Shown: piece after piece, positions 1 to 7,164 of the stretch
Numbering within the stretch: position 1 is the first letter of the stretch
How the letters are laid out: each line of letters starts with the position of its first letter
NCBI GenBank assembly: GCA_021817025.1
Contig: JAKAWF010000087.1
Span: forward strand, 1 to 12,166
Origin: a bacterium
Lineage (GTDB): Bacteria > Chloroflexota > Dormibacteria > UBA8260 > Bog-877
Direction of reading: 5' to 3'
DNA length: 12,166 nt
Notes under the pieces: model-generated
Database searches by the model: none
Told to the model about the DNA's origin: nothing
Seen by the model: the letters and a program-made list of their open reading frames with translations, nothing else
Position numbers and translations under genes: made by a program

Positions 1-97
1 CATGATCCCCACGACGGTCACGGACCAGGTACCAAGCCCGGGAACAGCCATGCGGCCCGGCCAGGTGGTTCAACTGGTCATTTCTCCGATTGGGTAG
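1..97 (+). CDS. C-terminal end of a PASTA-domain protein (5' truncated by window edge)
   Basis: In the frame starting at base 2, an open frame runs to a TAG at 95-97. It contains TVTDQVPSPGTAMRPGQVV followed by QLVIS and a three-residue tail. This matches the end of a PASTA repeat: a V..Q.PaPGt core, then v..G..V.L.vS. PASTA repeats sit outside the membrane on Ser/Thr kinases of the PknB type and on class A penicillin-binding proteins, where they bind muropeptides or lipid II. Which of these the gene is cannot be told from the tail. The ATG at 2-4 is almost certainly internal, because the domain would be cut in half there. The gene converges on the minus-strand membrane protein that ends at 265. 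Confidence 0.7.
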   Translation, partial: MIPTTVTDQVPSPGTAMRPGQVVQLVISPIG

Positions 98-264
98 AGA
101 TTAGCTGCAGCACCCGGGACGGGACCGACAGAGGTTGAGGGGACGGGGATCTCCGCGGGGCCGCGTGCGCTGATCAGGTCACCGACTTTTTTCGGCGGTG
201 GAATGTACGGCACCCTCCGGCTGAGCCGGTTCTTGGGACGCGCGGTCACGCGTGCCCCTGAGCA
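98..264. terminator. Convergent intergenic region with candidate terminator hairpins
   Basis: This stretch separates two convergent genes. It holds a perfect 5-bp stem with a 3-nt loop (CCGGC at 217-221, GCCGG at 225-229) followed by TTCTT, which looks like a weak intrinsic terminator for the plus strand. A second perfect stem, ACGCG 238-242 with CGCGT 249-253, lies next to the minus-strand stop codon. A T6 run at 187-192 sits in the loop of a CACCG/CGGTG inverted repeat. The placement fits a shared terminator zone, but none of the stems is long. Confidence 0.35.
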
Positions 265-744
265 CTAGCGATGGCCCATCCAGGCCAGGCCGACCGAGCC
301 TAGGACAAGCGCGAGCGCGACGTAGAACGCCTGCAGCGGAGGGCTGCCCGTGTACCCCACGATCGCGATCTGAGTTCCGATCCAAATAAGTAGTCCCGCC
401 GCCACGGTGACCGTCAGGAGCGGAGCCGCGCGGTGTGCTCGCCACGCCAGCAGCGCGACAACCAGGGGACCAAGCCCGAGAACCGTGAAGAGAATCAGGC
501 CTGGCACAAAGTAGCTGTCGAATGGGGACCCGGCCAAGTCTGAGACCGGTAGGGAGACTATTTGACCTTGAGGTCCGACCATGAGGGCCAGCCCACCACC
601 CAGTGCGCCGACGGCCAGCAGACCCTCGAGGGCGGCCGCCACGTGCCCCCGGCGGCTGGAGTGGTCTGCTCGCCGATCTGGACCGGCGCTTGTCGGGCCG
701 GATCGCGTACGGGCGGCTCCAAGACTCGGCGCTGGATCCGGCAC
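265..744 (-). CDS. Small four-helix integral membrane protein, unknown function
   Basis: From the GTG at 744 this is 159 residues. An upstream ATG at 789 would give 174. I favour the GTG because GAAGAAGGA lies six bases before it, while the ATG has no clear ribosome site. The first ~35 residues are polar and rich in Arg, Pro and Ser. After them come four hydrophobic segments: one starting LEGLLAVGALGGG, one containing VPGLILFTVLGLGPLVVALL, one containing LLIWIGTQIAIVGY, and one near the C-terminus starting LQAFYVALALVLGS. The pattern resembles uncharacterised four-TM proteins seen in high-GC Gram-positive and Chloroflexi-like genomes, but I cannot name a domain. It stands alone on the minus strand, converging on the PASTA gene. 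A second minus-strand frame across the same bases (179-853) is Arg/Pro/Ser-rich without hydrophobic periodicity and looks like a shadow. Confidence 0.7.
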   Translation of the reverse strand: MPDPAPSLGAARTRSGPTSAGPDRRADHSSRRGHVAAALEGLLAVGALGGGLALMVGPQGQIVSLPVSDLAGSPFDSYFVPGLILFTVLGLGPLVVALLAWRAHRAAPLLTVTVAAGLLIWIGTQIAIVGYTGSPPLQAFYVALALVLGSVGLAWMGHR

Positions 745-1183
745 GCTTGGTCCTTCTTCGTGGTGGCGAGCCGTTGCTCCCCTGAACATGAGGATTCTCG
801 CCTGGCGGCGGCTCCGGCAGCGTGGTTTCCTCGACGACGGGGGGGTGGTTCACCAGTGCGGGCGTGCCCCCTCCGATTCCGGGTTCCTGGCCAGTCGCGC
901 TTCGAACGACCTCTCGAGGATGACGGGGCGGCCCGGGGTCTCTGGTTCCGGCCCAAGCCGTCGAGCGGAGGTAGCGCTCGACCCAGGCGGTGTTGCGTTG
1001 GGGCCCGGGATGGGTACTCGCTGGGGAGTGCGGGATGGGAACGACAGACGGGACTCCGCTGTCGCTAGAGTCTGGTCACGGAGAACTCGGGAGCAGAGCG
1101 ATGACACATCAAGGCCCTCATCGGCGGCGGGCGTTAGCGGCTCCGTCTAGCGGCGGACTGGGCTCTGGGCTGATTCAAGGGCA
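745..1183. other. Gene-poor upstream region between divergent genes
   Basis: Several overlapping open frames cross this stretch on both strands, but all are Arg/Ser/Gly-rich and low in hydrophobic pattern, as expected of chance frames in GC-rich DNA. I could not match any to a protein family. The region should hold the promoters of the membrane protein (leftward) and of the Lon-like gene (rightward). I see no confident -35/-10 pair. An inverted repeat GACTC (1052-1056) / GAGTC (1068-1072) with an 11-nt spacer lies about 110 bases before the protease start. It could be an operator, but five-base arms are easily found by chance. A G7 run lies at 839-845. Confidence 0.4.
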
Positions 1184-1187
1184 GTGA
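1101..1187 (+). CDS. Possible 28-codon leader ORF overlapping the Lon-like start
   Basis: An ATG at 1101, preceded by GGGAG (1089-1093) at a spacing of seven bases, opens a 28-codon frame. Its TGA stop (1185-1187) overlaps the GTG start at 1184 as GTGA. Overlaps of this type are typical of translational coupling. The peptide is rich in Arg, Gly and Ser, has no recognisable domain, and may only be a leader or a chance ORF. If translated, it would explain how the GTG at 1184 is used although its own AAGGG (1177-1181) is only two bases away. Confidence 0.25.
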   Translation: MTHQGPHRRRALAAPSSGGLGSGLIQGQ

Positions 1188-3649
1188 CTGAGATGGAGGC
1201 AACCCGTCCCCGGCCGAACGCCGGCGGGCCGGCCCCTGAGTTGGGTCCCGAGCAGTTGCGTCGGCGCCTGGACCCCGCTGCCCTCCCCTTCGCCAGCACC
1301 GCGGAGGTGGATGGCCTGCAGGGGACTGTGGGCCAGCCGCGGGCCGTTGAGGCGCTGCAGTTTGGCCTTGGCATCCACACTCCGGGATACAACCTCTTCG
1401 TCACGGGGACTCCGGGGTCCGGCCGAGTCACTGCGGTACTGGACCAGCTGGGGCGCTGGTCTGCGCGGCGCGCCGTCCCCAGCGACTGGGTCTACGTGAA
1501 CAACTTCCAAACTTCCAGCCAGCCCGCCGCGATCGCCCTTCCACCTGGTCGAGGGACTGAGTTTGCTGCCGACATGGACTCGTTCATCGAGACCGTGCGC
1601 CGAGATCTGGACCGGGCTTTCGAGAGTGATGCCTACCAGGAGCACCGCCGGGAGCAGATCGCTGAGATCAATGAGCAGCGTCAGGGCCTGCGCCGGGAGC
1701 TGGACGCCTTCGCCGCCGAGCGTGGCTTCGCGCTGCAGGCGACGCCGTTCGGTGTAGCGGTGGTGCCGATGAAGGACGACCAGCCATTATCGCCGGAGGA
1801 GCTGGAGCACCTGCCTGGTGATCGAAGGGCGGCCCTGGAGCGGGCCGGTACGGAGATTCAGGAGCACCTCCAGCTCCACGCGCACCAGCTCCGGCTACTG
1901 GAGAAGGAGGCCGCCGAAAAGCTGGCCGACCTCGACCGCAGCGTGGTGATGGCCGCCGTCGCTCCCCAGGTCGCGGGGCTGCGCGAGAAGTACAGCGATC
2001 AGGAGGCGGTCCTGGCGCACCTCAGCTCCTTGGAGCTGGACATCCCCCACCACCTAGCCGCCCTGCGCCGCCGCGAGCACCCCGAGGAGGATGGCTCCGC
2101 GGAGCTCATGCAGGAGCTGCGTCCCAGCGACGACGGAGCCCGCTACCGGGTCAATGTCCTGGTGGACAACCGCACCCTTCAGGCAGCGCCGGTGGTGGTT
2201 GAGCGCAATCCGACCTACTACAACCTCTTCGGCCGGGTCGAGTACCATTCGAAGTTCGGCTCGCTCGTCACCGACTTCAGCCACATCCGGCCGGGATCCC
2301 TGCACCGCGCCAACGGCGGCGTCCTCGTCTTGGAGGCGATCGACGTCCTCCGCAACCCCTTCTCGTGGGAGGCTCTCAAGCGGGCGCTCCGGTCCGCCGA
2401 GGTCGCCGTGGAGAACCTCACCGAGCAGCTGGTGCTGGTTCCGACCCCGACGCTGCGACCTGAGCCGATCCCGCTGGATGTCAAGGTGGTGATGGTCGGC
2501 GCTCCAGCCCTGTACCGCCTGTTGCAGGCGGTGGATGAGGACGTCCGCGAGCTCTTCAAAGTGAGGGCCGACTTCGCGCCCGATATGGATTGGGACCCGC
2601 AGCACGTGCTGGACTACGCGGCGTTCATCAGCCGGCGGGTCCGGGAGGCAGGGCTGGTCCATTTCGACCGCGGCGCGGTCGCCCGGGTCGTCGAGTGGGG
2701 TGCTCGGCTCCGGGACCACCGCGGCAAGCTCTCGACCAGGCTGCTCGACATCTCGGACCTGGTCGACGAGGCCAGCTACTGGGCCGTGGCCGGGGGTCAC
2801 CCGGTGGTTGAGGCCGAGGATGTCGACCAGGCGGTGGCTCGGAGGCGGTACCGCTCCGACCTGATCGAGGAGCGCGTCCGCGAGCTGATCCGGGAGCGGG
2901 TCCTGGTGGTGGAGACCGTGGGTGCGCGTGTCGGCTGTGTCAACGGGCTCAGCGTGATCGACCTCGGCGATCACCGCTTCGGCCAGCCCACCCGCATCTC
3001 CGCGCGGGTGTCGCCGGGACCGGGGACGCTGCAGAGCGTGGAGCGGGAGATCAACCTCTCTGGACCGATCCACTCCAAGGGGTTCCTCATCCTCTCCGGG
3101 TATCTGGCCGGCAAGTACGCCCAGAGGTGGCCGCTGGCCCTTCGCGCCAGCCTAACCTTTGAGCAGGCCTACGACGAGGTGGACGGAGACTCGGCGTCCT
3201 CCGCCGAGCTGTACGCACTGCTTTCGGCGCTCTCCGGGATACCCATTCGCCAGGGGATCGCGGTCACCGGCTCCATCGACCAGGGCGGCGCCGTTCAGGC
3301 GGTGGGCGGGGTGAACGAGAAGATCGAGGGCTTCTACGCAGTCTGCGAGGCCCAGGGGCTCACCGGCGACCAGGGGGTCCTGATCCCGACCGCCAACCAG
3401 GCCAACCTCATGCTCTCTGCCAACGTGGTGGAGGCGGTGGCTCGACACGAATTCCATGTCTGGACGGTGTCCACAGTGGACGAGGGGCTGGAACTGCTCA
3501 CCGGCGTCGCCAGCGGCGACCGCGTGGAGGGCGAGTTCGCGATGGGAACGGTGCACCGCGCCGTCGAGGACCGGCTCCGGACCTACGCCGACGCGTTGCG
3601 GGCGTACGGGTCGGCGACGGATGGCCAGGGGAGTTCACCTTCCGCCTGA
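1184..3649 (+). CDS. Lon-family ATP-dependent protease (AAA_32 / Lon_C type)
   Basis: 821 residues, full length for the LonB/YcbZ-like branch in which an AAA ATPase core is joined directly to the Lon serine protease domain, without the long N-terminal substrate domain of classical Lon. The P-loop is at residues 75-83 (GTPGSGRVT), with Arg81 where most P-loops have Lys. This substitution is common in the branch. Residues ~130-290 are charged and helical and probably form a coiled-coil insertion. The Walker B-like strand is GGVLVLEAID (378-387). A LIEERVRELIRER linker follows at ~560. The protease domain has catalytic Ser670 in GDSASSAE and Lys713 in GGVNEKIEGFY. Their 43-residue spacing equals that of the Ser-Lys dyad in E. 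coli Lon. Expected role: cytosolic degradation of damaged or regulatory proteins. An ATG at 1193, with AAGGG 11 bases upstream, is an alternative start that drops three residues. Confidence 0.93.
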   Translation: MTEMEATRPRPNAGGPAPELGPEQLRRRLDPAALPFASTAEVDGLQGTVGQPRAVEALQFGLGIHTPGYNLFVTGTPGSGRVTAVLDQLGRWSARRAVPSDWVYVNNFQTSSQPAAIALPPGRGTEFAADMDSFIETVRRDLDRAFESDAYQEHRREQIAEINEQRQGLRRELDAFAAERGFALQATPFGVAVVPMKDDQPLSPEELEHLPGDRRAALERAGTEIQEHLQLHAHQLRLLEKEAAEKLADLDRSVVMAAVAPQVAGLREKYSDQEAVLAHLSSLELDIPHHLAALRRREHPEEDGSAELMQELRPSDDGARYRVNVLVDNRTLQAAPVVVERNPTYYNLFGRVEYHSKFGSLVTDFSHIRPGSLHRANGGVLVLEAIDVLRNPFSWEALKRALRSAEVAVENLTEQLVLVPTPTLRPEPIPLDVKVVMVGAPALYRLLQAVDEDVRELFKVRADFAPDMDWDPQHVLDYAAFISRRVREAGLVHFDRGAVARVVEWGARLRDHRGKLSTRLLDISDLVDEASYWAVAGGHPVVEAEDVDQAVARRRYRSDLIEERVRELIRERVLVVETVGARVGCVNGLSVIDLGDHRFGQPTRISARVSPGPGTLQSVEREINLSGPIHSKGFLILSGYLAGKYAQRWPLALRASLTFEQAYDEVDGDSASSAELYALLSALSGIPIRQGIAVTGSIDQGGAVQAVGGVNEKIEGFYAVCEAQGLTGDQGVLIPTANQANLMLSANVVEAVARHEFHVWTVSTVDEGLELLTGVASGDRVEGEFAMGTVHRAVEDRLRTYADALRAYGSATDGQGSSPSA

Positions 3650-3766
3650 ACCGTACCTTCTGGCCCATCGTCCCTGGCCTGGGTCCCGCTTCAGGTTTTC
3701 GGCCTTCACCATGGCTGGCGGGGCACCAGTCCCAGCCGGGAGCGACTGGGAGGAGGTCGTCGGTCC

Positions 3767-4051
3767 GTGGAGGTACTGCGCAACCTCTGGCGGCGCAAGC
3801 CGCGCACCATCCTCACCATCAGCGGAATCGTGATGGGGATCTTCGCGCTCACCATCATGGGCTCGATGGCCGAGCACTTCAGCTTCCTCCTCCAGGGCGG
3901 GGAACGCACTACCGCAAGCGAGTGCCGGGGGGCGGCACCTCCAGCCCTGAGTGCTATCGTCGGTTGCGGATCCCGGACAGCTCTTCCCGCCCCTTGGGCT
4001 GGCACCAGGCGCAGCTCAATCGCGCCCCCCGCCCGTCCCCCTGGAAGGTGA
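3767..4051 (+). pseudogene. Broken N-terminus of a MacB/FtsX-type ABC transporter permease
   Basis: A GTG at 3767, with AGGAGG ten bases upstream (3751-3756), starts a frame of 94 residues. The first ~45 look like the N-terminal cytoplasmic helix and first membrane segment of MacB/FtsX-type permeases: LRNLWRRKPRTILTISGIVM then GIFALTIMGSMAEHFSFLL and a GG pair. From residue 46 the frame turns into unrelated Ala/Pro/Arg-rich sequence. In the frame beginning at 3904 the next residues read THYRKRV, a plausible continuation, so a single-base deletion near 3899-3904 is likely. Beyond about ten residues that frame loses any resemblance too. The periplasmic domain and the last three membrane helices (usually ~350 more residues) are absent. 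The intact ribosome site suggests recent decay, or a short membrane peptide is still made. No ABC ATPase gene lies nearby. Confidence 0.65.
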
Positions 4052-4158
4052 TCTTCGCTCCGGCCTATTGTCCCCAAGAGCGGTACGATCGCCTAGGGGT
4101 GATGCGGGCAGGATGGCCAGGGCGGTGAGCCGGGCACCCCGCCTGCCGAGGGACGGGC

Positions 4159-4656
4159 ATGAACGCAGTTGTGGTGTTCGAGTCTCTGTGGGGGAACACG
4201 GCGGAGGTGGCCCGGGCCGTCGCCGATGGCATCGGACCTGGGACCAAGGTCTTATCCACCTCGGAAGCGACTCCCGAAGTGGTGGCGGAGGCCGCGCTGC
4301 TGGTCGTGGGCTGTCCGGTCATCGCCTTCGGTGTGCCCACCCAGCAGCGGTTGGAGGGGGTCAGGGGTGAGGCGGGCCGCGCGCCCAGGGCCCCGGACCT
4401 CACCCAGCCTCCGCTGCAGCAGTGGCTCGACGGTCTACCCCGGGGCACCGGCCGGTGCGCCGCCTTTGATACTCGAGTGCGGGGCCCCTTTGGGAGTGCC
4501 TCCCCCAAGATCCTGAAGGCCCTGGAAGGGCTGGGGTTTCGATCCGTGGCCAGGGCGGAGGCCTTTCAGGTGAAAGGCAAGTACGGTCCCCTTCGCGATG
4601 GTGAGCTGGACCGGGCCCGACGCTGGGGCCAGGAGCTGGGGCGGCAGGCCTCCTGA
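4159..4656 (+). CDS. Flavodoxin-like FMN-binding protein
   Basis: 165 residues, started by ATG with GAGGGA five bases upstream (4148-4153). The N-terminus MNAVVVFESLWGNTAEVARA has the first beta strand and the phosphate-binding loop (residues 8-14, ESLWGNT) of the flavodoxin fold. A second strand, ALLVVGCPVIAFG (~47-59), leads into the loop that normally packs against the isoalloxazine ring. GRCAAFDTRV (~99-108) is the fourth strand, followed by GSASPKILKALEGLGF. The C-terminus has PLRDGELDRARRWGQEL, typical of single-domain 'flavodoxin family protein' entries in Actinobacteria and relatives. The likely role is cytosolic electron transfer or a flavin-dependent redox step; no partner reductase is adjacent. 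It follows the permease remnant by ~100 bases and converges on the metal ATPase gene. Confidence 0.85.
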   Translation: MNAVVVFESLWGNTAEVARAVADGIGPGTKVLSTSEATPEVVAEAALLVVGCPVIAFGVPTQQRLEGVRGEAGRAPRAPDLTQPPLQQWLDGLPRGTGRCAAFDTRVRGPFGSASPKILKALEGLGFRSVARAEAFQVKGKYGPLRDGELDRARRWGQELGRQAS

Positions 4657-4690
4657 GGCGACAGGGGAGGCCGCAGAGGGACGATGGGAC

Positions 4691-4708
4691 GCCGTCGGCA
4701 TCGACGGC
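4691..4708. terminator. Perfect hairpin between convergent genes
   Basis: GCCGTCG (4691-4697) pairs exactly with CGACGGC (4702-4708) around a GCAT tetraloop, giving a 7-bp GC-rich stem. It lies 35 bases after the flavodoxin stop (4656) and ~140 bases after the ATPase stop on the other strand (4846). No T run follows on either strand, so it would be a weak or factor-assisted bidirectional terminator. Confidence 0.4.
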
Positions 4709-4845
4709 CAGGCTTCAACGTCACCGTCACGCTGGACCAGGGTCCGGGCGGAGCGCAGCGCGACGGCACTGCAGGATTCGGACATAGGGTCGGCTCTCCA
4801 GCCCGAAAGCCACGCATCGGTCGGGGCTACCCGCGTGAGCAGCGC

Positions 4846-7164
4846 CTAGTCCTCGGCGAGTGAGAGGTAATACTCCTCCTCCTGCGCGGTGTGGAGTCGA
4901 AGTAGCGCATAGAGGCCGAACAGGAGGCGGCGCAACTCGCCAAGGTCGGCTGGCCCGGGTACATCCGAGCCCATCTGGTCGAGCAGTCGGCCCAGAAGAC
5001 GGATCTGGTGCAGGATCTCGCCGTGCGCCCGGCTCATCGTCCCGGTGGCATCGGTGCCGCCCAGCACCCGGTCGAGCACTGGGTAGAGGACAGTCTGCTC
5101 CGCCTCCTCGTGGGGCTGGACATCGCGTAGCAGCCTGGCATGCAGCTCACGGACACCGCGAAGGGCGTCCGCCGGCTCTCCGGTGTCCAGCGCCTCCGCA
5201 GCGGTTCGGATGGCTTCGATCGCGGCCCGGATGGCGGGGTGCTGTCGGCGGAACTCCCGGATCACCTCCGCGTCTGGCACCGGAAGGGCCCGGGATGCCA
5301 CTCCCGGGCGCAGCGCCCGAAGCGCGTTGAGGATGACGACGACGTCGATCGCTTCCTGCAGCACCGCACCAGCCACCGGTGGGAGGTAGCCTGCCGCTGC
5401 CACCGCCATCGCCGCGAGGGACATCCCCATCCCGGCGACCACGCTTTGCATGGCGATGGACCGGGAGCGGCGGGCGACCGCCATCGCCTCGCCGAGGCGA
5501 TCCAGGCGGTTTACCGTCAGCACCACGTCGGCGGTCTCGGAGGAAACGCTGGCGCCGCGGGACCCCATCGCCACGCCGACATCGGCCAGGGCCAGCGCTG
5601 GGGCATCGTTCACGCCGTCCCCGACCATCATCACCGGTCCCCGACGGCGCTCCATCTGCACAACATCAGACTTGTCCGCCGGCGCCCGCTCAGCGAAGAT
5701 GTCGTCCACCCCGACCGCGGCGCCGATCGCCTGGGCGACCTCCGGGCGGTCCCCGGTGACCATGACCACTCTCTCGATCCCGGCCCGCCGGAGGGCTCGC
5801 AGCGTACGGGCCGCGTCGGGCCGCACCGGATCGGCGAGCAGGAGGACGCCCGCGGCTTCCCGGCCGACCTGGACGAAGACGGTGGCGGAGCCCTCCAGCG
5901 CCGCGCGGCGGCGCGCGGCACGAACCCACGGCAGCCCCTCCGCTGCTCCTGCGAACGCAGCACGACCGAGTGCGACCGGGGTGCCATCGACGACGCCGGA
6001 GATCCCGGAACCGGGCACCTCCCTGGCTCCGATCGGTGCGCTGAGGGTGTGACCGGAGAGGCGAGCCGCGCGCACGATGGCGCTGGCCAGGACGTGAGAG
6101 GATGCCTGGTCCAGGGAGGCCGCTAGACGCAGGATCTCGGTACCGGATCGGGCCCCGGCGCTGAGAACGTCCGCCACCTCGGGCTGGCCGATCGTCAGGG
6201 TCCCGGTCTTGTCGAGGAGCAGGACCCGGCAGCGGGCCAGCTGTTCTAGGGACCGTCCTCCCTTTACCACCACGCCCCGGCGGGCGGCGAGCGACAGCCC
6301 AGAGACGATGGCGACCGGCGCCGCCAGGATCAGTGGGCAGGGGGTGGCAACGACGAGCACCGCCACGGCCCGGACCAGGTCGCCGGAGTAGGCCCAGGCC
6401 CCCCCCGCGATGAGCAGCGTGGCCAACAGGAACCAGGCGGCGTAGCGGTCGGCCAGACGCACGAATGGAGCGGTGGAGGACTCGGCCTCCCGGACCAGCC
6501 GCACGATCGCTGCGTAGCTGCTGTCCGCCTCGCGGGCGGTGACCCGGAGGTCAAAGGGGTCTCCGGAGTTGACAACTCCACTGCGAACCGCCTCCCCGGC
6601 GGGGTGCTCGACCGGCAGTGGCTCGCCGGTCAGGGCCGACTCGTCCAGCACCGCCAGCTGGCTGGCGACAACGCCATCCACTGGGACCACGTCCCCGGAC
6701 CCCACCAGCAGCAGGTCGCCGACCTCGACCTGTTGCAGTGGGATCGTCTCCACGCCGGCGGTTGTGTGTCGCTTGCCCACCTTGGGGGCGCGCTGGAGCA
6801 GCGAGCTGAGTTCGCGGCGGGCGCTGGCTGCCGCCCACGCCTCGAGCGCCCGCCCGCTGGCCACCATGACGCCAATGACCGCACCGGCGAGGTACTCACC
6901 GACCAGTAAGGCCCCGACCAGGGCCAGGAGGGCGATCACGTCGACCCCCAGCCGGGAGCGGCGCAGGGCGTCGACCACCCACCAGAGGCTGGGGGCCGTT
7001 GCCAGGACCGTGGTCGCCACCCAGCTGGCGCTGCCCGCCCGGGAGAAGCCGAGGAGCGTCAGGCCTCCGCCGACCGCCAGGCCCGCCAGCGTCGCCGCCA
7101 ACAAGACCATTCCCCCGTGGCGATCGACCAGCTCCTGGAGGCGCGGCCGGGCTTCAGTGGGCAT
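4846..7164 (-). CDS. P1B-5 type metal-transporting P-type ATPase with C-terminal hemerythrin-like domain
   Basis: 772 residues, an inner-membrane ATP-driven metal pump. It has TGE (179-181) in the actuator, TPCP (274-277) in the metal-binding membrane helix, the phosphorylation site DKTGT (318-322), TGD (470-472) and GDGVNDAP (515-522). TPC in place of CPC, CPH or SPC, no N-terminal heavy-metal domain, and a helical tail together define the P1B-5 class. Its studied members (such as Sinorhizobium Nia) are linked to nickel and iron. The tail from ~635 is hemerythrin-like: His642, His685-x3-Glu689, His714 and His758-x3-Glu762 are good ligands for a di-iron or similar centre, with His675 and His719 also possible. 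The usual P1B HP motif reads HV here (His357-Val358). The start codon overlaps the end of the upstream ATPase gene by 11 nt, implying coupled translation. AGGGA lies seven bases before the ATG. The exact metal is inference. Confidence 0.9.
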   Translation of the reverse strand: MPTEARPRLQELVDRHGGMVLLAATLAGLAVGGGLTLLGFSRAGSASWVATTVLATAPSLWWVVDALRRSRLGVDVIALLALVGALLVGEYLAGAVIGVMVASGRALEAWAAASARRELSSLLQRAPKVGKRHTTAGVETIPLQQVEVGDLLLVGSGDVVPVDGVVASQLAVLDESALTGEPLPVEHPAGEAVRSGVVNSGDPFDLRVTAREADSSYAAIVRLVREAESSTAPFVRLADRYAAWFLLATLLIAGGAWAYSGDLVRAVAVLVVATPCPLILAAPVAIVSGLSLAARRGVVVKGGRSLEQLARCRVLLLDKTGTLTIGQPEVADVLSAGARSGTEILRLAASLDQASSHVLASAIVRAARLSGHTLSAPIGAREVPGSGISGVVDGTPVALGRAAFAGAAEGLPWVRAARRRAALEGSATVFVQVGREAAGVLLLADPVRPDAARTLRALRRAGIERVVMVTGDRPEVAQAIGAAVGVDDIFAERAPADKSDVVQMERRRGPVMMVGDGVNDAPALALADVGVAMGSRGASVSSETADVVLTVNRLDRLGEAMAVARRSRSIAMQSVVAGMGMSLAAMAVAAAGYLPPVAGAVLQEAIDVVVILNALRALRPGVASRALPVPDAEVIREFRRQHPAIRAAIEAIRTAAEALDTGEPADALRGVRELHARLLRDVQPHEEAEQTVLYPVLDRVLGGTDATGTMSRAHGEILHQIRLLGRLLDQMGSDVPGPADLGELRRLLFGLYALLRLHTAQEEEYYLSLAED

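Noticed and set aside
179..853. Long minus-strand frame overlapping the small membrane protein
   Set aside because: It is Arg/Pro/Ser-rich without hydrophobic or motif pattern, and the overlapping frame at 265-744 has four clear membrane helices and a good ribosome site. A frameshift in the C7 tract (839-845) joining the two was considered but has no support.
1052..1072. HspR (HAIR) or CIRCE heat-shock operator upstream of the protease
   Set aside because: The inverted repeat GACTC-N11-GAGTC does not match the CTTGAGT-N7-ACTCAAG or TTAGCACTC-N9 consensus, so heat-shock control cannot be claimed.
2054..3073. 339-codon minus-strand frame inside the Lon-like gene
   Set aside because: It lies opposite a full-length protease with all motifs intact. 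Such antisense frames are common in GC-rich genes, and this one is His/Asp/Arg-rich with no domain.
4684..4863. 59-codon plus-strand ORF after the flavodoxin gene, with AGAGGG upstream
   Set aside because: Third-position G/C is not raised, it runs into the ATPase 3' end on the other strand, and the peptide is Arg/Gly-rich without pattern.
5140..6126. 328-codon plus-strand frame inside the P1B-5 ATPase gene
   Set aside because: Antisense to a well-supported ATPase. Composition is His/Arg/Gly-rich, with no recognisable fold.
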